From Agelas oroides (Eukaryota; Porifera; Demospongiae; Agelasida; Agelasidae): a DNA stretch of 64,000 nucleotides. The stretch covers positions 3,952,274 through 4,016,273 of the forward strand of contig OX422200.1 in assembly GCA_949130485.1 (NCBI GenBank). The letters run 5' to 3'. A program made the position numbers and the translations under genes. The notes beneath the pieces are model-generated. The model ran no database searches, was not told the DNA's origin, and saw only the letters and a list, made by a program, of their open reading frames with translations. Shown one piece after another: positions 1 through 10,538 of the stretch. Numbering within the stretch: position 1 is the stretch's first letter; every line of letters begins with the position of its first letter.

Positions 1-336
1 TTTCACGGATTGCTTAGGTCAGAAACATGACCCGGTAGGCAGGCAAAAAAAAAAAAAAAAATGACCGAACTTCTCATGAATTTAATTAGATACCACTCAG
101 TCACACAAAACTGCTCGCCATCCTCCATTCTTGCCACGTGGTGAGTACTTAGCCTTGTTCCCAGGCCTTCGCACGTTCGTCGCTTGCTGCACGATAATTT
201 GTAGTGCTATCGACGAATGCGCGAAGGCCTGGGAACGAGGCTAGAGAGTACTGGATTACGTGTGCATATTAATTGAATTTTTACTTTTTTTTTTTTTTTC
301 AATTTTCAAAAAAAAGACCCGGCCGGATCCGTGAAA
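1..336. mobile_element. Miniature inverted-repeat element, left end at or beyond window edge
   Basis: The first bases, TTTCACGGAT, recur inverted at 327-336 (ATCCGTGAAA). Inside each end is a homopolymer tract, A-rich at about 46-60 and T-rich at about 283-300, so the whole piece can fold back. It has no coding capacity. A second element (150-243) is inserted in it. The left target duplication, if any, lies outside the window. Confidence 0.6.
150..243. mobile_element. Mutator-like miniature element (family TAGCCTCGTTCCC)
   Basis: It starts TAGCCTTGTTCCCAGGCC and ends with the inverted copy GGCCTGGGAACGAGGCTA. It is flanked by 9-bp direct repeats, GTGAGTACT (141-149) and GAGAGTACT (244-252), which match at 8 of 9 bases. 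Nine-base target duplications are typical of Mutator-like elements. Other copies in this window with the same ends and spacing are at 22751 and 36425. Confidence 0.8.
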
Positions 337-3091
337 CATGAGATCACTTTGGTATGGCCTTAGTGAACAGTGGTGATTTGGCTTTGTACAGGCATAACAT
401 GCAATGTGTGTTACATGTGTGTGCATTGCAATTCAAACATCCATTACCTGCATCTGCTGCCTCATTTATAACAACAACACGATTGCAAATATATATCTAT
501 CTTATAGATTACTAAGAGGACTCCCTCATAGTTGATCTCTGTAATGTCTGGATATACATTATGTATCATTCTTAAAACTATATGTACAACTTCAGATAAC
601 ATACCTTTTTTCCTGTCAGACAATTGAGTGGAAATCATGTTGATCACCCCATCTATATGCACTCCAACAAGTATGACAAGTATCACAATGGTTGCTCTTA
701 CAACAAGTTTAAGTCTGTATTTCATTGTTGCATTCAGGTTTTCCTGCTAAAAATGTTATAAGCTATGCTTCCGACTACACAATGTCAGTTACTGTTTGCA
801 TGTGTTTGCAGATTGGCCATATAATGATTAGGAAGCCATTTATGTATGGTGCTTGGCTGCCTTAATGCATAGCTCAGGTAACCACTGTAAAATCATTTCT
901 GTTACTTCAACCACATTTGTCTCAGTTGCATGTGTGTGGTGTACACATCATGAAGTTCAAGGAATGCTTCCAAACAAGTCTTCTGAAGACCTTGAAATCA
1001 AAAAGTTGAGAAGCCTCTCTTTTAACACCTATCAATTAACATTTCTGGAAAAGGTTTGGTTACATAGTTAATGTTATGGTACAATGTAGCCAAGTAGGTA
1101 CTTCTGAAAGAAGAAACCAAAGAAGAAGCTCTTGGATGGAATTTCAATTAAGTAGAAGCATTCCTGGTACTTCTGATAATGATATCATGCACTGTGGTAG
1201 CCTCGTTCCCAGGCCCTCACCCAGCTTCCCGTCGCTTGTATGTATAAGTAGTAAGCAACAGTGAGGTGCACTGTTTATCTTACCTAGTATTTATGAGGAT
1301 ATGCCATTTACTTGGTGTTTTGCACCTTTTTTTTATTTTTTTTATTTTTTTTATGGAAACAGGTTTATGCAACAGCAAAGGTCACAAGAAGATAGCTACA
1401 TACATAAGAGACTAATAGCTAATATTAATCTTGTTCATTTCTGACAAGAAGTGAGACTCATGGTACAGTAATTATACTAATTGTGTTATGCAATGGAACT
1501 CAAATGCATTGTTGTCGCATGTGCACTTTTACTGCAAGTTCATGTGATGAGATTGTAGCTGCAAGCAAGGATCACATTTTATCATTTCCACCTAAATCTA
1601 TCACCAGAGGAGGTACGACATGGTGACTTCACCACAGGGGTTGAATGTGTGTGGAATGTAATTACTGCAGAAAAGTATAGCTTGTTGTAGTCTTAGAGGC
1701 CTTTTAATTACTTCCACTCTTCTTTGTGGCCTGTACAGGCGCCGGTCCCTGAGGTGCTCTCAAAGTGCAAAGTTCAAACTCGAATACAAAAGTAAACAGA
1801 GGACAAGTACACTCACTAAGTGAAGGGCCGACCTGGGGCCATGGTGTTTGTTTGACTTGTCGGTCGATGCAATTTGAAAAGTCATTCCTCAAAATATCAA
1901 AACGATAGCCCGCTTTAACAGTGTTCGATGATTTTACTATTGCAGTTTGTAGTTGAAGGGGGAGGGCCGCACTAGTATCCCGTGATGCTGTTGTACCTCC
2001 TCTGATGTATCACCTGCGTTGCTAAGCACTCATTTTTTTCTTCCAGCATCTTTGTCTACCAGCTGCATCCATCATTTGTATTTGAGCACCCTATTTCAAT
2101 TTTCTTCCTACACCCACTTAGATTACCACACTATCATCACATTGCATTCCATGCTAGAGTGTGCGCAACTGGTAAAAACAATTTGCCGTACTTTTAGGTC
2201 ATCTCAGCTCAATCCAAGGAATGCTGACAGTAGGCTTTCTTGGGAGTCCTTTAAGGAGGTTCTTTTTTAGTTGAATTAGACTCTTTGAAGACCCATTTGG
2301 CTACATTCCTGGCATATCTCTGCAACCAAGGGAAGTCTCCAGAGCCAGATGTGCATGATTAAAGCAACGCAGAAGCTCTAACAAAATGCTGATTCATAAA
2401 TGTTCTGAAATACTAATTTAACTAAACTGAGAAGCCTCTTATGCAGCTATACGCTTTAATTAATTCAAGGTAACCAGAAGCCTTAACTTGAACTTTATGA
2501 TGTTCCACACACAATTGGTACGCAAGTAAGATGACCTAAAGTAACTGAAATGCTTTGACATTGTCGATCAATGTGCACATGCCATAGGCGTAGGAAGCAA
2601 AGTGGGAGTGTAGAGGCCATGTTGTGCCTTGCAAAGTGCTGCCGGAAATTTTTCAGTTTAGTTTAGTTTTCGTTCTCAGACCTTCCCAACTGTCTCAATT
2701 TACGTGGAAATCAGTAAGATCATAAATTCGTTGTCGTACTTGGAGAGACCGCCCAGCTTTTCGTCGCTTGCAGTAGTGGTCCATGTTCATTAGCCTCACT
2801 CTAAGGCTGTTCCACCGGCAAGATTTTGTGTACTTTAAGCGGAAATGCACGCAAGTAACTGTATACAAGACTGCTGCAACGAAGAGGCTGATGAGCTATA
2901 AGAAACTTATAGCACGTTACGAATATTAATTTTTGGGCTAAAACGTGTATAGCGGCCAAATGTACATATGGCATGAACTCAGTATTGGTGCAGTCACGGC
3001 TGCACATAAATTGTTGCAGCACTGTACTTGGGTGCAAGTAACAGTGAGAGAAAGGCAGTACATTACAGAATGCAGGTGTGTTGGGTTGTTA
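253..3091. other. No gene seen; sparse repeat relics
   Basis: Only short open frames without recognisable domains were found. A half copy of the TAGCCTCGTTCCC miniature element lies at 1198-1257, followed by GTCGCTTG sequence like that inside the copy at 150. T-rich low-complexity DNA lies at 1327-1353. Nothing else is supported. Confidence 0.5.
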
Positions 3092-3384
3092 CTGCAGGTA
3101 GTAGAATGCAGGCGATGGAATGCAGGTAGTAGAATGTAGGTGATGGAATGTAGGTAGTAGAATGCAGGTTATGGAATGCAGGCTATGGAATGCAGGTAGT
3201 AGAATGTAGGCGATGGAATGCAGGGTAGTAGAATGCAGGTTATGGAATGCAGGTAGTAGAATGCAGGTGATGGATGCAGGTAAAGAAATGCAGGCAATGG
3301 AATGCAGGTAATGAAATGAAGGTAATGGAATGCAGGTATGAAATGCAGGTATGAAATGCAGGTGATGGATCGTGATTGCAGGTG
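3092..3384 (+). repeat. Imperfect minisatellite, about 15-17 bp units
   Basis: Units of the form GAATGCAGGTAGTA and GAATGCAGGTGATG alternate about twenty times. Single-base and short deletions shift the phase repeatedly, so the reverse-strand open frame of Tyr/Leu/His-rich repeats across it is a by-product of the repeat and not a gene. Confidence 0.9.
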
Positions 3385-3899
3385 TTGCACAGAATCTAAA
3401 AGTAGCACCACTTTCCTAGCTTGTTGATTATCATATTTAGTTTTATTTGTGTGTTAGGTATACCATGGCACTCACAAATATTCACTTGCATTCCATCACT
3501 TTTTTGGACGTGAGAGTTAGTTATATTGCATGAATCCTTTTTGTTGTGTCTTTGTAATGACATTTTGCCAATTTATACAATTTGTATTCCTCATAATTAT
3601 TGCAATAATGCATGCAACTTTGTGAAGCCCCCATATGTCAATTTTGACCTCACACATGTTTTTCTAACTCTGTCTCTGCACACTAGCAAAATACACATGT
3701 GCAAGTGGGTGGAGTTATCCTTAAACCCCAAGCTAGCCAATGGGGAAAATAGCTTAATGGCAGGGTAGGGTTGTACAAGGCTGTAGACAGGTGGGTGCCC
3801 AAATTTTTGGTATTTCTATGTGAAAAGTATATCATGAACTAGCTATATAGTCATTAAGTGTTTTAAAAGGAAAAGGAGTGATACTGCTACCATGCAGGC

Positions 3900-4160
3900 G
3901 TTGGAACTGATCTGACCATGGCCAGACCATTTTCAGGTGATTTGCCTGCCTTGGTGCTATCTGCGTTCGTCTTTTGTGCATTCTCGTTCCCAGACTGAAG
4001 AGCAATTCAATTTCAGTAGATTAGCTGTTGCCTTGAACGGTTGTGGTCATGCAAAAGAACACACAGGAACCTTCAGGTTGGAGGTATATTGCATTGTAGC
4101 TACCTGTTTTGCAGCTGAAGATTGGTGAGAGCATTTCCTGACAGCTAAAAAGTAGGTCTA
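3900..4160. repeat. Dispersed repeat, inverted relative at 34645-34855
   Basis: The stretch from the CCATGGCCAGAC word (about 3915) to AAAAAGTAGGTCTAC (about 4160) recurs in reverse complement at 34645-34855 with moderate divergence. The copy here carries an extra internal segment containing TCTCGTTCCCAGACTGAA (about 3984). No coding capacity was seen. Confidence 0.6.
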
Positions 4161-4603
4161 CAACCTTTTAGTCTGTTGCCTCAGAACATGCTCAGAATCA
4201 TCCTCACAAGACTGACTTTTTCTGGACACATAGCGCACAGCACATAACTGCTTATGATGCGCAGTGAAAGTTAGCACCCCCAAACTAAAATGTTGTCTAT
4301 GGCCATGTTGTAGAATGTTAGCAAACAGAAAAATGTAAATATGTGTTACCTAAAGCCTTTGAGCTGCCAAGAAGTCAACACAGTTTATACTTACATACCA
4401 TGTAGGATAACACTCTACAGTTCATCATTTCTCACCTCACAGTCATTAGTATCACTTTCGGAAGTGTTAAATGCAATGCTTGCATATTTGTTGTACGCCT
4501 CCGTGCACTCAAGCATCACTTCCTGCTTCCTGTAATTAAATCATCATCTGCTGTCAAGACTACACTCACTGTACAACTTGTCAACGGTCCTATAGAATAA
4601 TAC

Positions 4604-5012
4604 TGGGGAACATTTAAGTCACCTGTCCCACGTGTAACACATGGGGAACATATAAGTCACCTGTCCCTCACTTGTCCCATGTGTAACACATAGGGAACAT
4701 TTAAGTCAGACTTAAACGGTCAGTGATAAACCTTCTATAAAGTTCATACACAATCAGGAAAGCTGTTGAAAAGTCACAGCTATTCAATTATCAGCTACCT
4801 TGGTTCTTTAGAATAATACTTAAAACAGCAAAATTTCCCATGTGTAACACGTCACCTGTCCCATGTGTAACACATGGGGAACATATGTCACCTGTCCCTC
4901 CCTTGTCCCATGTGTAACACATGGGGAACAATTAAGTCAGACTTAAACAGTCAGTGATTAACTTTCTCTATATACTTTATATATTGGGGAACATTTAAGT
5001 CACCTGCAATTA
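4604..5012 (+). repeat. Dispersed repeat with palindromic CCCATGTGTAACACATGGG core
   Basis: The word CCCATGTGTAACACATGGG, or a one-base variant, occurs four to five times. It is usually followed by GAACAT and AAGTCACCTGTCCC. The right part, from about 4741 to 5012, is nearly identical to 40853-41115, so this is a dispersed element. The 8-bp arms CCCATGTG/CACATGGG with a TAA loop form a small hairpin. No open frame was recognised. Confidence 0.85.
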
Positions 5013-6178
5013 ATCTGTTCAAAATGAAGGTGTGGTCCAAAAGACATGAATACCTTTATAACTTTACACAAGCAGAAACTGCTATATAATTCCTAATTCC
5101 CAAGAACCAAAAATGTTAGCTCACCGAAGACGTCTGTTTATGGAGTGTATGAATATGATTAACAATAATCTTACCTCAATCAGTGCAGGGAGCCGGTTAG
5201 CAGTAAAGTGTGAATAACTTTAACAATCTTCCACAGGGAAGTTAGCTGTGGAGTATGAATAACAATACTTTTACCTCAGCAAGGAGTTTAGCGGGGTAAT
5301 TAATCTTTGTCTTATACCTCCATTCCCTTCCTAAGTTAAATACCTGAGGCAACATTTGACAACATGACGATGCGTATCATGTATTGCAGCTTGTGAACAG
5401 GTACAACTATCATACAGGGATACCACTTTTGGAAGCAAGTGGGTATGAAAAGTAAGGGTTAAACCAGAAAGACGAACAAGCTCACCATGGTCCTCCTGAT
5501 AAAACCACTAATATTATTTTGCGCCCACATAAATACATACCCAAGAACAGTGAACAAGAAAAATCTCCCATGTTGTTCAGAATGAGCTTCAACACAAACT
5601 GAAAAAACAGCAGAACATCCCAAGCCTTACTTGTCATGTTCTGGATGTGGTGATGGTATGATTGCACTGAAATTGAATTCAGTGACAAGAATACACAATG
5701 GATGTATGAAATTTTGTTCCCTGATGGTGAAACGCAAGTTGCACATCATAATCCAGAATTTCGTTTTTCCATTCTAAATCGTATTATGTCACTTATAACA
5801 AATCGTGTTTGAGTTCACTTCTCTAAGTGCAATGAGATGTATGTCTAATACTGTTACATCATATAATGATGTAAGCAATAGCACAGTTTAGTGTGGTACC
5901 TGTATTTCTGTACAGTGTAATGTATAAAGTGTATATGATTGTATACTATAAACTGTGTTATGGTTTACAACTAAACAATATCAGTGTACTAGTATGCACA
6001 CTGACAAATCAAGTGACTACTAAAAGTTTTACTCTCATGTAGCAGATACCATTTCAGCAATCTCATTGGTTGTCTCAGATGGCTACAATATTAGTAGGTG
6101 TAATGCACGTAGGTGGTTCACACTGGGACTAAATCTATAATGACCTCACTTATGTTGGATATACACTGACTCCTGTGC
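5013..6178. other. No gene seen
   Basis: AT-rich sequence with no recognisable domain in the short open frames. No copy of the LTR found at 10351-10533 is visible upstream of the retrotransposon, so the 5' LTR, primer binding site and start of gag appear to be missing. Confidence 0.5.
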
Positions 6179-7057
6179 GTGTTTATTAATGCATCAAGTT
6201 ATATACCCGGTGAAGGCTGGGCAGAATACGCTGATGAGCTGCGGGTGTTAGCTGATAAGGCTTTCCCGGAACTAGAAGAACAGGCGAGGGAACGCTTGGC
6301 ACTAAATCAATACCTAGGCCAACTAGACAACCCACAAGTGGCATTCAACATGAAACAGAAACGACCAGCTAGCCTAATTGAGGCAGTGAGTTCAACCCTT
6401 GAAATGGAATCCTATCTTGTGCCCCGCCCCAGCAAAGTTGCAACTGTGGACATTGAAACTGACTCAGTAATTGCAACAGTTCAGGGTAAACAAGATTTGA
6501 TGATGGACATGCTCCAGGGAATGATGGAGAGGTTAGACAGACTAGAGAAGCAAATGTGCCGTAAACCCACACTGACAGGACTGTCAAGTCGAACCAATCC
6601 TATCATCTGCCGTAAGTGTGGTCAGGAGGGACACTTTGCTCGTGGTTGTGCCAGTCGTACAAGCCGGCCAGCTCCCAACACCAACCAGGGCACTATTGCG
6701 GTGGTTCCAGTCAGTCGTTCTTACACCGTGTCTGGGTCTACCCAGGGCATTCCACCAACCTTTATCATTGATACTGGAGCAGCAGTAACTCTGCTTCGTA
6801 AGGATGTGTGGGACAAATTGCCTCAGGTGGGGAAGCTACTAGTGCCATGGGATGGAAGCCCATTGGTGGGTGTTGCAGGGAATCCACTAGAGGTTTGGGG
6901 TTCTGTGATAGTTGAGGTTGCAATTGCTGGTGAGACCTTCCACACCCGAATGGTGGTTGCATCTGCACTGACTGCTGAGGCCATCCTCGGGGTTGGTCCC
7001 ACAACTGCACACTCGAGATTGGGAAGAGAGTTCTACGATTTGCCAATCGGGGGGTAG
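6179..7057 (+). pseudogene. gag C-terminus and aspartic protease of the Ty3-type element
   Basis: A 292-codon open frame beginning just after a stop at 6167, so its true 5' part is lost and the GTG at 6179 is not a credible natural start. Residues 10-85 resemble a capsid C-terminal segment of Ty3-type Gag. A CCHC nucleic-acid-binding knuckle (CRKCGQEGHFARGC) lies at about residues 143-156. The protease active site FIIDTGAAVTLL lies at about residues 195-206, with the usual DTGA. The frame ends with a TAG at 7055, and pol continues in another frame from about 7090. Gag and protease would normally be cleaved from a polyprotein in the cytoplasm. The 321-residue antisense open frame across 6765-7730 is only a shadow of this region. 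Confidence 0.88.
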
Positions 7058-7089
7058 CTATTGCCCTGCATGGCTCCTCCCCAGAACCT

Positions 7090-8034
7090 GTGATCGTACA
7101 AGCCCGAGTCACACTGGAAGAGACGGTTCGAATTCCAGCCCTCAGTGAAAGGGAGGTGACAGCAAGAATAGATAAACCATTGCGAGAAGGGGTGTGGCTG
7201 CTGGAAGGTGACCGGACTGGACGTCTGCTGGTGAGTATAGCTAACGCCCTGATAAATCCAGCTTCACCCTGTGTACCGGTACGAACGATTAACACACAAT
7301 CTGAATCTGTTGTTGTTTTCAAGGGCACTAAAGTGGGAGTGGTGGAAGAAACTGAGGGGCCACCTTCCACAGTTGCTGTTGTAGAACCAAGCACGGGAGA
7401 GAGTGCTGAGATTTCAGAAGCCAAACGAGAAAGGCTCTGGAAGATGGTAGAGGATGGTGGTGAAGACCTGACACAAGAGCAGAAGCAGCAGTTTTTCCTG
7501 TTGTTGTTGGCTAACGCTGACGTGTTTGCAGAGAGTGACAACCCGGGACGTACCAGTTTGGTAAAACATCGGGTGGACACTGGAAACAGTCCACCTATTC
7601 GGTAGCCAGTCCGCCGAATCCCTCTACATAAACGAGAGGAAGCAAAGCGTCTGCTGCGGGACATGCTGGCCAAGGGAGTGATACAGCCATCTTCCAGCCC
7701 CTGGGCATCACCCATAGTCCTGGTCCCCAAAAAAGATGGGAATGTGAGTTTTTGTATTGACTATCGGAAGGTCAATGCTGTCACAAGACGAGATGCATAC
7801 CCACTTCCACGTATGGATGATACGCTGGACACCTTAGCAGGAGCCAAATGGTTCAGTACTCTCGACATGGTGAGTGGGTACTGGCAGGTGGAGGTAGCAG
7901 ACAAAGACAAGGAGAAGACAGCATTTTGTACACCAGATGGCCTCTACGAGTTTAATGTACTCCCATTTGGCCTCTGCAATGGACCTGCCACATTTCAACG
8001 ATTGATGGACTTAGTCTTGTCTGGCCTACAGTAG
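7090..8034 (+). pseudogene. pol: protease-RT linker and first half of reverse transcriptase
   Basis: One reading frame runs here but is cut by in-frame TAG codons at 7603 and 8032. After the first stop come the conserved N-terminal blocks of a Ty3-type reverse transcriptase. They include a WASPIVLVPKKDG block, then FCIDYRKVNAVTRRDAYPLP, then FSTLDMVSGYWQ with the first catalytic Asp, and FNVLPFGLCNGPATFQRLMD. The second stop falls just before the YLDD box, which lies in another frame from 8042. The two stops and the frame change separate the catalytic residues, so the enzyme is dead here. Confidence 0.92.
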
Positions 8035-8041
8035 CTGTCTA

Positions 8042-8720
8042 GTGTACCTGGATGACATTATCGTGGTTGGGCGGTCCTTTCACGAACACCCAGAATCTGG
8101 AGAATGTGTTCCAACGTCTGTGAAGCGCTGGACTGAAGTTGAAACCCAAGAAGTGCACATTCCTGAGGAAAGAGGTCTTGTACCTGGGACACCTAGTGTC
8201 CAGAGAAGGGATTGCTACAGACCCTGGGAAAATCAGCAAAGTAGCAGGCTGGCTGACCACGGTCCGGGAAGTGCAGAGATTTCTCGGATTTGCCAGCTAC
8301 TATTGACGATTTATCAGGGATTTTGCTGAGATTGCTAAACCACTATACCGGTTGACAGAATGGAATTTTCCATTTAAGTGGACAGCAGAGTGCCAGCGGT
8401 GCCTGGAAGAGCTGAAATGTAGGCTGACCACAACACCTGTCCTGGCCTACAGTGCTCGCTCAACGTGATGATGACGGCCATGAACGTGTTGTTGCTTTTG
8501 CAAGTAGAACACTGAGTAAGACCAAGCGCAGATACTGTGTCACTCGAAGGGAACTGCTAGCAGTTGTGGTGTTCACACAGCACTTCTAACATGGTTGCAA
8601 TCCTTCAAGGAACCAGAGGGGCAACTGGCACGATGGTTGGAGAAGCTTCAAGAGTTAAATTTCACTATTGTCCACCGCCCCGGAAAAAGCCACAGAAATG
8701 CAGATGCACTCTCACGGCTT
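8042..8720 (+). pseudogene. pol: reverse transcriptase palm/thumb and damaged RNase H
   Basis: YLDDIIVVG, the polymerase catalytic box, begins at 8044. The following thumb and connection sequence is spread over several frames by small indels. RNase H sequence resumes with VVAFASRTLSKTKRRYC (from about 8485) and RRELLAVVVF, then jumps to TWLQSFKEPEGQLARWLEKL and HRPGKSHRNADALSRLPC. Two blocks expected in the family are absent: the one holding the first catalytic Asp (DTDAS type, junction near 8462) and the one with a later Asp (TDHGSL type, junction near 8586). RNase H is thus missing catalytic parts, not merely frameshifted. Confidence 0.85.
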
Positions 8721-9682
8721 CCCTGCCATCAGTGCGGAAAAGAGGAGGATCTGCAGGTCAGCCAAGTGACCACCACAGCAGGGCCAGATCCAGAACGACT
8801 GCTACCCGACATGCAGACACTCCAGAGACAAGACCCAGATATCTCTATGGTGTTAAGGGCAAAGGAAGCCGCTGAAAAGCCAGAGGTGGATGTGCAAAAA
8901 GCACAGAGCCTGGAAACTCGCCGATTATTACAGCTCTGGGAACAGCTGGTAATTCGTGATGGCGTCCTCTTCCGTAGATGGGAGAACCACGATGGCACTA
9001 AAAGTGTGTATCAGTTGATTGTGCCCAAGTCCCAGCGGAGAAAGGTGTTACATGAGCTGCATGACGGAGTTTACGGAGGCCACCTGGGGTAGGCCAAAGT
9101 GTTGAACAAACTGAAGGAGAGATTCTATTGGCCAGGGCATGCCACAGATGTGAGAAGTGCAAGACATGCGGCACATGCGCTCAACGCAAGCACCCAGCAC
9201 CCAGGAATAGAGCACAGCTCCGGACCATCTTGGTAGGATACCCCATGCAAATGGTGGGCACAGATATACTGGGTCCATTCCCAGTGTCAGAGAGTGGGAA
9301 CTCCTACATTCTAGTAGCAACAGACTATTTCACTCGGTGGGCTGAGGCCTACCCCATCCCCAACCAGGAGGCCGCCACGATCGCCAAGAAGCTAACAGAT
9401 GAAATGTTTCTGCGGTTCTCACCCCCTGAACAACTACACTCAGATCAGGGGCGCCAGTTTGAATCGCGCCTGCTGGCAGAAGTATGCAAGCTGCTACACA
9501 TTCACAAATCCAGAACTACAGCCTACCATCCCCAATCAGATGGTCTTGCAGAACGCTGGAATCGAACACTTTTGAGTATGCTGGCTACCTGTGCGGAGGA
9601 TCGTCCAGAAGACTGGGAACGCTATGTAAGGACAGCTTGCATGGCTTACAATACCAGCACACACGCAACTCATTCTATTTAA
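8721..9682 (+). pseudogene. pol: integrase zinc-binding region and catalytic core
   Basis: The N-terminal zinc-binding half-site HELHDGVYGGHLG ends at a TAG (about 9090). The Cys half (CEKCKTCGTC, from about 9146) is in another frame after a small indel. The catalytic core from 9260 to 9682 is intact in one frame. It has GTDILGPFPV with the first Asp, LHSDQGRQFES with the second Asp, and YHPQSDGLAERWNRTLL with the Glu about 35 residues later. This matches the D,D-35-E integrase fold, which joins cDNA ends to chromosomal DNA. The frame closes at a TAA at 9680. Stops and shifts upstream make it non-functional as a polyprotein. Confidence 0.93.
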
Positions 9683-10320
9683 TGTTTGGGAGACAGGCAC
9701 GTATCCCTGCAGACCTCATGTATGGCACAGCTGAGCCAGAGAGTCTGAACTGCACCGAATATGCAACAAAGTTGCAAGAATCTTTGTCCAAAGCCTACAC
9801 AGTTGCACGCAAACATGTAGCCGGGAAACAGGAAAGACAAGCCGAGACTTACAACAAGAAAGTGCATGGCAAGCCACATCAGGTCGGGACCCTGGTCTGG
9901 TTGTTGAGTCCACAGGTACCACATGTAAGTAAAAAAAAGCTGCATCGATGGTGGACAGGACCATACAAAGTGATAAAACGGATTTCAGATGCAACTTACA
10001 GAGTGCAACACATCAACAACAAGACCAGGAGGATAGTGGTGCATTTTGACAGGCTGAAACGATGCCAGCCTGATACCCGACTAGATGACAAGTGCTCCAA
10101 ACCTACAGCTACAACTTGGGCTCCCCCAGTACAGTCTCAAAAGTCACCCCACCAATTTGGCACAAACTTGCAGATGGCAGAGGACTCTGATATAGAGGAC
10201 GAGGAAGAAACAGTCAGGAGTTCTCCGCCCAGAACTCACCTACCTGCAGTGGTGCCACAGCTCACTAACAGGAGATACCCTTCTCGAGTGAGACAACCAC
10301 CTGACCGCTTAACTGTCTGA
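9671..10320 (+). pseudogene. pol: integrase C-terminal region
   Basis: Continues the integrase in a different frame from the core, starting with FYLMFGRQARIPADLMYG. The block WWTGPYKVIKRISDATYRVQ followed by VHFDRLKRC is the C-terminal DNA-binding/GPY-type module common in Ty3-type integrases. The tail is rich in Pro, Ser and acidic residues and ends with TYPSRVRQ-like text (RRYPSRVRQPPDR) and a TGA at 10318. The frame change near 9670 looks like a small deletion. No chromodomain or envelope gene follows. Confidence 0.88.
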
Positions 10321-10336
10321 ATACGGGACATATTCC

Positions 10337-10350
10337 AGAGAGAGGGGAGC
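10337..10350 (+). promoter_or_regulatory. Polypurine tract of the retrotransposon
   Basis: The run AGAGAGAGGGGAGC directly precedes TGTGTAAG, the start of the LTR. This is the normal position of the plus-strand primer for LTR retrotransposon reverse transcription. Confidence 0.8.
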
Positions 10351-10533
10351 TGTGTAAGAGTATGGATTATGTAATCCTGGACTCATTATGTAACTCTGGA
10401 CTCATTATGTAATAATCATGTGATCTGATTATGTAAGATTATGTGAGATGCCATGTGTACTTGGCTGTTGTTGATTTGCCTGCAAGACCTGGTAAACTGT
10501 TCCATCCAGCGCTTGCCCCAAGCGCATCTTACA
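10351..10533 (+). repeat. 3' LTR of the Ty3-type element, about 183 bp
   Basis: It begins TGTGTAAG right after the polypurine tract, and a plausible end CTTACA at 10528-10533 is its inverted counterpart. Within it the word ATTATGTAA, or a one-base variant, occurs about five times between 10365 and 10446. The right boundary is inferred from the end motif and the start of the satellite. No matching 5' LTR is in the window, so the insertion cannot be dated from LTR divergence. Confidence 0.7.
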
Positions 10534-10538
10534 TATGT

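Larger units (their letters stand above)
6179..10533 (+). mobile_element. Degenerate Ty3-type LTR retrotransposon, 5'-truncated
   Basis: The order is gag C-terminus, CCHC knuckle, aspartic protease, reverse transcriptase, RNase H, integrase, then polypurine tract and one LTR. RNase H before integrase, and integrase after reverse transcriptase, is the Ty3 (Metaviridae) order. The body has at least two in-frame stops (7603, 8032), another stop at about 9090, several frame changes, and two internal deletions in RNase H. It therefore cannot encode a working polyprotein. No 5' LTR is visible. The 3' LTR ends directly against the satellite array starting at about 10539. Confidence 0.93.

Noticed and set aside
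3169-3411. Reverse-strand 80-codon frame of Leu/His/Tyr repeats
   Set aside because: It is a translation of the 3.1-3.4 kb minisatellite, whose phase changes would not keep a real protein.
5700-6178. 5' LTR of the retrotransposon
   Set aside because: I looked for TGTGTAAGAG and the ATTATGTAA words upstream of gag and found no matching block.
6765-7730. 321-codon antisense open frame
   Set aside because: It lies opposite the gag-protease-pol region of the retrotransposon and has no domain of its own.
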